Positions 58,393-64,000 of a DNA stretch of 64,000 bases are shown piece by piece. Each line of letters starts with the position of its first letter. The stretch's first letter is position 1. The notes beneath the pieces were generated by a model. That model did no database searches. It was not told the origin of the DNA and was given only the letters and a program-made list of their open reading frames with translations. This DNA is from Paramagnetospirillum magnetotacticum MS-1. Its GTDB lineage: Bacteria; Pseudomonadota; Alphaproteobacteria; Rhodospirillales; Magnetospirillaceae. The translations under genes were made by a program, and so were the position numbers. The stretch spans positions 372,001-436,000 of the forward strand of contig NZ_JXSL01000020.1 in NCBI RefSeq assembly GCF_000829825.1, in the 5' to 3' direction.

Positions 58393-59157
58393 ATGTGCAC
58401 TCTTGTTCTGCTTCGCCGCCCGGGCCACCAATGGCCGCTGATCGTCGCCGCCAATCGCGACGAGATGAACACCCGGCCCTGGGATGGTCCGGGCCGTTGG
58501 TGGGACGACCGCCCCGAAGTGATGGCCGGGCTGGACAAGCTGGCGGGGGGGACCTGGCTGGGTGTCAACGATACCGGCGTCATGGCGGCCATTCTCAACC
58601 GCATCGGAACGCTGGGCCCGGCGCCGGGCAAGCGGTCGCGCGGCGAACTGGTACTCGAAGCCCTGGATCATGCCGATGCCGTGGACGCCGCTCAGGCCCT
58701 TGCCGATCTGGACGGGAACGCCTATCGCCCCTTCAACATGGTGGTGGCCGATAACCGCGACGCGTTTTGGATCCGGGCCGATGGACGGCGTGTCGAGGCC
58801 TTTCCCATCGCCCCCGGATTGCACATGATCAGCGCTCTCGATCTGGACGACCGGACCAGCCCGCGTATCGCCGCCTATCTGGATCGCTTCGCCGCAGCCC
58901 AGACGCCGCAGCCCGATCCCGCCCATTCCGAGGGCGGCGACTGGGCCGACTGGGCGGCGCTCATGGCCGATACCGGGGGAAACGGTCCCGATGGCGAGGA
59001 AACCCCCGCCATGTGTTTTCTCCGGCCCGACGGTTTCGGCACGGTTTCGGCGTCGCTGATCGCCCTTGCTGCGCCGTCGGAGACGGAAACCGGGCGGGTG
59101 TGGCGCTTCGCCGCCGGGCGGCCGGATCAGGTGGCCTATTCTTCCGTCGGCGGGTGA
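58393..59157 (+). CDS. NRDE family (TANGO2-like) protein
   Basis: A 254-residue protein named for the NRDE motif, visible as VAANRDEMNTRP near residue 20. The nucleophile-like Cys2 follows Met (MCTLVLLRRP). Similar to TANGO2, a conserved protein linked to lipid or heme handling in eukaryotes; bacterial role is not clear. Divergent from the zeta gene with a 111-base gap. Confidence 0.85.
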   Translation: MCTLVLLRRPGHQWPLIVAANRDEMNTRPWDGPGRWWDDRPEVMAGLDKLAGGTWLGVNDTGVMAAILNRIGTLGPAPGKRSRGELVLEALDHADAVDAAQALADLDGNAYRPFNMVVADNRDAFWIRADGRRVEAFPIAPGLHMISALDLDDRTSPRIAAYLDRFAAAQTPQPDPAHSEGGDWADWAALMADTGGNGPDGEETPAMCFLRPDGFGTVSASLIALAAPSETETGRVWRFAAGRPDQVAYSSVGG

Positions 59158-59330
59158 CGGTGGGGGGAACGCGGTTCTACTTCGTTTCGTTGTTTCCCGT
59201 TACCGAGCCTGCTATACCAAGCTCGAAACTAAGGTGACGGATTTATCCGCCACCTCTTCGCCGTCCGCGCATTCCTCCATCCGGCCTCCATGGGGGATGT
59301 GGCGCGGGCGCCATTGATTTGGATTTTTCC

Positions 59331-60095
59331 ATGGCAAGACGCAGACAGATTTACGAGGGCAAGGCCAAGGTCCTGTTCGAAGGACCCGAGCCCGGCACCT
59401 TGGTCCAGTACTTCAAGGATGATGCCTCGGCCTTCAATAACAAGAAGCGCGGCACCATTACCGGCAAGGGGGTCCTGAACAACCGCATTTCCGAGTATCT
59501 GATGCTGCGCTTGGGCGAGATCGGGGTGCCCACCCATTTCGTCCGCCGCTTGAACATGCGCGAGCAGCTGGTGCGCGAAGTCGAGATCATTCCGCTTGAA
59601 GTGGTGGTGCGCAATGTTGCCGCCGGTTCGCTGGCGCAGCGTTTCGGCCTGTCCGAGGGCACGCCGCTGCCGCGCTGTATCGTCGAGTGGTATTTCAAAT
59701 CCGACGCCCTGGACGATCCCATGGTGTCCGAGGAACACATCACCGCCTTCGGCTGGGCCACCACCCAGGACCTGGACGAGATGATGTCGCTGGCGCTTCG
59801 CATCAACGACTTCCTGTGCGGCCTGTTCCTCGGCGTCGGCATCCGGCTGGTGGATTTCAAGATCGAGTTCGGCCGCCTCTACAACGGCGACGACATGCAG
59901 ATCGTTCTGGCCGACGAGATCAGCCCGGATTCCTGCCGCTTGTGGGATCTGCGCACCGGCGACAAGATGGACAAGGACCGCTTCCGCCGCGATCTGGGCG
60001 GTGTGGAGGAGGCCTATCAGGAAGTGGCGCGGCGCTTAGGGATTCTGCCCGAAGGCGGCCCTCGCGACCTGAAGGGCCCCGCGCTCATGCAGTAG
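59331..60095 (+). CDS. purC: SAICAR synthetase PurC
   Basis: Catalyses the step from CAIR and aspartate to SAICAR in purine synthesis. 254 residues with family motifs: [42 protein letters not shown] and [17 protein letters not shown] 59331 chosen. Followed by purS after 56 bases. Confidence 0.95.
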   Translation: MARRRQIYEGKAKVLFEGPEPGTLVQYFKDDASAFNNKKRGTITGKGVLNNRISEYLMLRLGEIGVPTHFVRRLNMREQLVREVEIIPLEVVVRNVAAGSLAQRFGLSEGTPLPRCIVEWYFKSDALDDPMVSEEHITAFGWATTQDLDEMMSLALRINDFLCGLFLGVGIRLVDFKIEFGRLYNGDDMQIVLADEISPDSCRLWDLRTGDKMDKDRFRRDLGGVEEAYQEVARRLGILPEGGPRDLKGPALMQ

Positions 60096-60151
60096 GGGCC
60101 GCGAGGCCCCGCCTTCAAGGTTTCAACCAGTCAAGAAACGGATAGACCGAC

Positions 60152-60394
60152 GTGAAAGCCAAAGTCCATATCACCCTCAAGAACGGCGTTCTCGATCCCC
60201 AGGGCAAGGCGGTGCAGCATGCGCTGGGCTCGCTCGGCTTTGGCGGCGTCAATGACGTGCGGCAGGGCAAGTATATCGAACTCGATCTGGCCGAGACCGA
60301 CCGCGCCAAGGCCAAGGACGCGGTGGAGCAGATGTGCAAGGGCCTGCTGGCCAATACCGTGATTGAGAATTACGCCATCGAACTGGTGGACTGA
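60152..60394 (+). CDS. purS: FGAM synthetase subunit PurS
   Basis: A small 80-residue subunit of phosphoribosylformylglycinamidine synthase. VTLKNGVLDPQGKAV, GSLGFGGVNDVRQGKYIELDL and NTVIENYAIEL match the family. GTG start at 60152. In most relatives purQ follows; here a Pro-rich gene follows instead, so purQ must be elsewhere. Confidence 0.94.
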   Translation: MKAKVHITLKNGVLDPQGKAVQHALGSLGFGGVNDVRQGKYIELDLAETDRAKAKDAVEQMCKGLLANTVIENYAIELVD

Positions 60395-60402
60395 CGAGGG
60401 CG

Positions 60403-60966
60403 GTGGCTGTGAGGCGGTTCATTTTTCGCGTTGCGCTCTGTCTGACGGCGATTTCGGTTTTTCCGGCCCAGGCCGAGGATCCGGCCGCCCATACCGAGCC
60501 CTTGAAGAGCAACCTGCTGGGCGACATCATCGACGGAGTCGGTGATGTCCTTGGCGTGCTGGTCGGACCGCCCATTTCCAGCCCATCCCCCTATCTCAAT
60601 CTGCCGCCCACCGAGCCCCCAGCCCAGCCTCAGACACCCGTCAAGGTGGCTGTGCCGCCCGTCGCTCCTCCGCCCGAGCCGCAGCAGGCGCCCGCGTCCG
60701 TACCGGCGCCCGCACCCGTGATCGTGGCGACTCCTCCGGTGGCGGCCCCCCCGTCGGCACCGATAGCAAAACCTGTGGTCAAGCCCGTGGTTCCGCCCTC
60801 CGCCCCGCCGCCGCCGCGTCCGGTGGCTGCCGCTCCCGTGGTCGCGGCTCCTCCGGCGGCGCCGTCCGCGCCAGCGGCCGTCTCGCCCCCGCCACCGTCC
60901 TGTGCCTCGCGGGTGGCGGCCACGGCCACACTGGAGCAGATGCGCCGTTTACCCAAATGTCCCTGA
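60403..60966 (+). CDS. Secreted proline-rich hypothetical protein
   Basis: A 187-residue protein with a signal peptide (FRVALCLTAISVFPAQA) and a long Pro/Ala/Val-rich part from residue ~65 on, ending with C..C (PSCASRVAATATLEQMRRLPKC). The pattern suggests an unstructured cell-envelope spacer such as TonB-like or cell wall linker. It starts nine bases after purS but that link may be chance. GTG start (60403 or 60409). Confidence 0.6.
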   Translation: MAVRRFIFRVALCLTAISVFPAQAEDPAAHTEPLKSNLLGDIIDGVGDVLGVLVGPPISSPSPYLNLPPTEPPAQPQTPVKVAVPPVAPPPEPQQAPASVPAPAPVIVATPPVAAPPSAPIAKPVVKPVVPPSAPPPPRPVAAAPVVAAPPAAPSAPAAVSPPPPSCASRVAATATLEQMRRLPKCP

Positions 60967-61079
60967 TCGCCTTTCTTATTTTGGCCATAAACCCGTCCCA
61001 GGACGGCCATCATCCCCTCGTATGATGGTCTCCATGGCCCCCTTCGATCCTCGAAGGCGGGCGGTCATGGAGAACGAGA

Positions 61080-61277
61080 ATGTCGTACCCCCTGTTCGAC
61101 AGCGGCTATACCCTGTGGGCCGCTGACCTGGAGACCCGCCTGAAGGATCAGTTGGGAGCTTCGGTGCGCAGCCTGGGGATCGACCCTCGTCTGATGCTGC
61201 AAAGCTATTACTCCGGCTATACGGTTGCCGCCGCCCTGGCCTTGATCGCGGCGCGCTATCCCGCAGCCGGGATCTGA
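61080..61277 (+). CDS. Small hypothetical protein (65 aa)
   Basis: A 65-residue protein beginning MSYPLFDSGYTLWAADLETR with a GAGAACGAGA upstream, a weak ribosome site. The C-terminal half has a short hydrophobic stretch (GYTVAAALALIAARYP). No family recognised. Confidence 0.45.
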   Translation: MSYPLFDSGYTLWAADLETRLKDQLGASVRSLGIDPRLMLQSYYSGYTVAAALALIAARYPAAGI

Positions 61278-61407
61278 TTCCAGCCTCTTTCCGCCACCTA
61301 TCGTGATTTTGCAGCCCGGAAATCCATATCCGGGGTTGACGCGGGCCTCGGGGCACGGCGTCATATTGCAAAAGACCAAGATAAGGAACGGTGGAGGAGG
61401 AATATCC

Positions 61408-63438
61408 GTGGCGGTGAAGTGGCGTGGCCCGTTTCCGTGGCTCGCGGCGGCGTTTGCCGCCGATGTGGCCGTAACCATCACGGCTGGGTATTCCCTGTCC
61501 CGAGGTGTGGTCGGTCAAGAGGAGCTGACCGCCCTGGTGATGGTTTCACTGGCCGGCGCCACCGTCCTGTTCGCTGTATCCTGGAAGGCCGTGGAATTCC
61601 TGGTGGTCCGTTCCATCAAGAAAATGGCCGCCGAAGTGCGCGCCATCGCCTATGGCACCGGAGGGCGCGACCGCGTCGATCCCGAACGTTATTTCATGAT
61701 CGCTCCCTTGCCCGAGGCGGTGAACGAGGTCTGTTCACGCATGGTCAAGGCCCGCGCCGAACTGTCCGAGGGGATGAGTTCCGCCACCCGCAAGTCCGAG
61801 GAAAACTCCAACCGCCTGGCCGCCATTCTCAACGACCTGCACGAAGGCGTCGTGGTCTGCAACCAGCGCCATCAGCTGGTGCTCTACAACCAGGTGGCCT
61901 TCGACATGCTGCGCGAGACGGCGGAGTTGGGTCTGGGGCGTTCGCTGTTCGAAACCATCGCCCACGAGCCGGTGACGCATATGATGGACATCCTGGGCAA
62001 CCGCAGCGGGGTGGCGGAGGGTGGTCTTCCCTTTCTGGCCGGGACCGTCGATGACCGGATGCTGCTGCAAGGCCGCATGACGCTGATCCGCAGCGAAGAG
62101 GGGACGGTGACCGGCTATGTGGTCACCCTGGTGGACGCCGGTCCGCAATTGGCCGCCCTGGCGGGGCGCGAGGCGCTGCTGCGCGAAGTGGCCGAGGGTG
62201 TGGAGATGCCGCTGCGGCGCATGCTGCTGTCGGCGGGCGATGCCCCCGGCATCCGCCAGGAATGCACAGTGATTTCCGACGCCATCAAGCGGGTGACCAA
62301 GGGCTATCACGCCATGCTGGCGGGATGGTGGCCCATGGCCGACATCAATTCCACCGAACTGCTGTCCTTCGTGGCGTCAAGGCTGGGCGAGGGGATGGGC
62401 GCCACCGTGGTGGGCCTGCCGGTCTGGCTGCACGGCGATTCCCATTCCCTGGTGATGGCCATCGAATCCCTGATCTGGCGGGTGGCCGACCGCAGCGGCG
62501 CGACCCAGTTCGATCTGTCGGGCGGCGTCGATGATCACGGAGCCTGGGTCGAGTTCGCCTGGGAGGGCGAGGTGGTCGAGCAGGCCCAACTGGATCGCTG
62601 GCTGGCCCAGTCGCTGGTGGCCCTGGGCGGCATGACCGTCCGCGACGTTCTGGAACACCATGCCGGGACCGAGCTGATCCGGGATCGCCGGGATGGCGGC
62701 GGAGCCTTGCGCATTCCCATGCGCAAGGGCGTCGAGCAGCACGGGCATGGTCGACAGGTCCTGCCCGGTCGCCCCGAATTCTACGACATGACTCTGCTGG
62801 AGCAATCCCGCGATACCGGCGCCATGGGGGCGCAGCCGCTGAAATCCCTGACCTTCGTGGTCTTCGACACGGAGACCACCGGTCTTCATCCCTCCCAGGG
62901 CGACCAGATCGTGTCCATCGCGGGCGTGCGCATCGTCAACGGCCGGATTCTGTCGGGGGAAAGCTTCAACCGCATCGTCAATCCCGGTCGTTCCATCCCG
63001 GCGGAGTCCATCCGTTACCACGGCATCACCGACGAGATGGTGATCGACAAGCCTCCGGCGGGCGTGGTGTTGCCCCAATTCCGCTCCTATGTGGCCGATG
63101 CGGTGCTGGTGGCCCATAACGCCGCCTTCGATCTCAAATTCCTTCGCATGCGGGAGAAGGAGATGGGCGTCCGCTTCGACAGCCCCGTCCTGGACACCAT
63201 GATCCTGTCCAACTTCCTGGACGGGCCGGAGGCCGGGCATTCCCTGGACGATATCTGCGAGCGCTATGGCATCGAGATCACCGACCGCCATACGGCCCTG
63301 GGCGATTCCATGGTGACGGCTGCGGTGCTGCTGCGCCAGATCGAGGCCCTTGAGGGCCGGGGTATCCACACCCTGGATCAGGCGGTCAAGACCCTGGACA
63401 TCGCCATGATCCTGCACGAACGTCAGCGGGTGTTGTAG
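61408..63438 (+). CDS. Membrane PAS sensor fused to DnaQ-type 3'-5' exonuclease
   Basis: A 676-residue fusion. Two TM helices (about 8-60) lead to a coiled, PAS-like cytoplasmic region (about 140-260, LNDLHEGVVVCNQRHQLVLY) and a HATPase-like region (about 300-430) with weak motifs. The C-terminal ~190 residues are an exonuclease of the DEDDh class: FDTETTG (DEDDh motif I), VAHNAAFDLKFL (II) and RHTALGDS (III). GTG 61408 follows GGAGGAGG. The N-terminal part looks like a decayed histidine kinase sensor. It converges on the DUF294-type gene, a pairing known in other proteobacteria. Confidence 0.8.
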   Translation: MAVKWRGPFPWLAAAFAADVAVTITAGYSLSRGVVGQEELTALVMVSLAGATVLFAVSWKAVEFLVVRSIKKMAAEVRAIAYGTGGRDRVDPERYFMIAPLPEAVNEVCSRMVKARAELSEGMSSATRKSEENSNRLAAILNDLHEGVVVCNQRHQLVLYNQVAFDMLRETAELGLGRSLFETIAHEPVTHMMDILGNRSGVAEGGLPFLAGTVDDRMLLQGRMTLIRSEEGTVTGYVVTLVDAGPQLAALAGREALLREVAEGVEMPLRRMLLSAGDAPGIRQECTVISDAIKRVTKGYHAMLAGWWPMADINSTELLSFVASRLGEGMGATVVGLPVWLHGDSHSLVMAIESLIWRVADRSGATQFDLSGGVDDHGAWVEFAWEGEVVEQAQLDRWLAQSLVALGGMTVRDVLEHHAGTELIRDRRDGGGALRIPMRKGVEQHGHGRQVLPGRPEFYDMTLLEQSRDTGAMGAQPLKSLTFVVFDTETTGLHPSQGDQIVSIAGVRIVNGRILSGESFNRIVNPGRSIPAESIRYHGITDEMVIDKPPAGVVLPQFRSYVADAVLVAHNAAFDLKFLRMREKEMGVRFDSPVLDTMILSNFLDGPEAGHSLDDICERYGIEITDRHTALGDSMVTAAVLLRQIEALEGRGIHTLDQAVKTLDIAMILHERQRVL

Positions 63439-63440
63439 CT

Positions 63441-63507
63441 CGGACGAAAGTTGCTGCGCTGCCCCGCTACGCGTGGTCCTTCGCTTCGCTCGGTGTACTT
63501 TCGTCCG
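63441..63507 (+). repeat. Inverted repeat after the exonuclease gene
   Basis: CGGACGAAAGT (63441-63451) and ACTTTCGTCCG (63497-63507) are perfect complements 45 bases apart. The spacing and sequence suggest a palindromic element or long hairpin rather than a short terminator. It lies three bases after the exonuclease stop. Confidence 0.6.
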
Positions 63508-63567
63508 GGAAAAATACGGAAAGCCCTTGCTAGGGGCGGCCCGTCGCGGCGGGCTTGACTCGTTTAC

Positions 63568-63593
63568 CCTCAAGGGCGCTTGCGCCCTTGAGG
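63568..63593 (+). terminator. Hairpin between convergent genes
   Basis: CCTCAAGGGCG (63568-63578) and CGCCCTTGAGG (63583-63593) form a perfect 11-bp stem with loop CTTG. No T run follows on the plus strand, but its place between two convergent genes suits a bidirectional stop. Confidence 0.5.
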
Positions 63594-63603
63594 TCGCGGG
63601 GTG

Positions 63604-64000
63604 TCATCCGCCCACGCCGCAGACGAATTTCAGCGTCTTGATGCGGCGGAAGGCCCATTTCAGGCGGGCGCGGGTGCGCTTGTCGAAGCGCTTGGGATCG
63701 ATCTTGGCCGAAGCCGGAATCTGCTGGGCGATATCGGCCAATTGCTGTTCGAGCATGACGCGCAGGACGATTTCACGCACTTCGATGAAGTCGCGCAGGT
63801 CGTCCTCGTGCAGCACACCCGCATCCTTGAGGGCGGCAAAGCGCTCGTCGGTGCCGGTGGCCTGGATATGGGCGCGGATGGCGCGCATGCGCGCCGCGCT
63901 GACCAGGGGCAGCAGGCCGAACTTCTTGGCGTTGAGGCGGCCCTGCTTGGTGACGAAATTGCCGAACAGGCCGATGGAACCGTCCATCCCCGCTACATTC
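63604..64000 (-). CDS. DUF294/CBS-type nucleotidyltransferase-like protein, C-terminal part
   Basis: The frame is open to the window's right edge, so the N-terminus is missing. The visible ~130 residues match the DUF294_C helical domain (LNAKKFGLLPLVSAARMRAIRAH and DDLRDFIEVREIVLRVMLEQQ). The family usually also has cyclic nucleotide-binding and CBS domains and a nucleotidyltransferase-like core to the N-terminal side. Its neighbour, convergent, is the sensor-exonuclease gene, a common pairing. The first ATG inside the window (63987) is not taken as the start. Confidence 0.7.
   Translation of the reverse strand, partial: NVAGMDGSIGLFGNFVTKQGRLNAKKFGLLPLVSAARMRAIRAHIQATGTDERFAALKDAGVLHEDDLRDFIEVREIVLRVMLEQQLADIAQQIPASAKIDPKRFDKRTRARLKWAFRRIKTLKFVCGVGG

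Noticed and set aside
1-64000. CRISPR array, rRNA operon or magnetosome genes
   Set aside because: None seen: no regular spaced repeats and no mam, mms or rRNA sequence was recognised.

Overview
The window is GC-rich, densely coded alphaproteobacterial chromosome. The gene repertoire fits the Rhodospirillales, and a Magnetospirillum-like organism is the best guess. This rests on the F-ATPase inhibitor zeta (DUF1476) gene, the Isc genes, Coq7, many sensor/GGDEF proteins, heme c sensors and palindromic intergenic repeats. No rRNA or magnetosome gene is present, so the genus is inference only.

Layout. 1-4.6 kb is core: the end of an isc operon (hscA, fdx, iscX), a DUF599 membrane protein, a methyltransferase, mnmA and tRNA-Met(CAT). 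4.6-10.3 kb is a 5.7 kb integrated element in the 3' half of that tRNA. It is bounded by a 47-bp direct repeat and carries an excisionase-like gene, a MerR-like regulator, an HK97-type major capsid gene, small ORFs, an Imm-like superinfection-immunity protein and a tyrosine integrase. It has no terminase, portal or lysis genes and looks like a satellite or remnant. 10.5-20.2 kb is a two-partner secretion operon: TpsB, TpsA, a TPR-CHAT protease-like protein, a secreted unknown and a CHASE2 adenylate/guanylate cyclase. 20.3-24.8 kb is a run of four cyclic-nucleotide-binding-domain proteins, one with a pseudokinase-like domain and one a diguanylate cyclase.

26.2-38 kb holds the most unusual region. 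An outer membrane protein gene is followed by a tightly coupled operon: a PqqD-like protein, a PylC/carbamoyl-phosphate-synthase-like ATP-grasp ligase, a fold-III PLP decarboxylase, a GNAT acetyltransferase, a urea-transporter/M23-peptidase fusion, an asparagine-synthetase-like amidotransferase and a second urea-transporter-like protein interrupted by TPRs. A histidine kinase/response regulator pair and a GH25 lysozyme follow. This looks like an undescribed small-molecule or peptide-tailoring and export system.

39-49 kb holds a c-type-heme diguanylate cyclase divergent from a cytochrome c gene, dTDP-rhamnose genes rfbD-rfbA-rfbB, and a glutamate/aspartate-type ABC transporter whose binding protein is fused to a permease. 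49-64 kb is mostly core: tRNA-Thr(GGT), dcd, a two-domain kinase, a universal stress protein, Nudix, a phosphoglycerate mutase family protein, coq7, dsbB, a MeaB-type GTPase, a PAS-GGDEF protein, the ATPase zeta subunit, an NRDE protein, purC, purS, a sensor-exonuclease fusion and the C-terminus of a DUF294-type protein running off the right edge.

Two copies of a ~105-bp palindromic repeat (14.5 and 20.2 kb) and one copy of a different ~117-bp palindromic repeat (42.1 kb) lie between genes.
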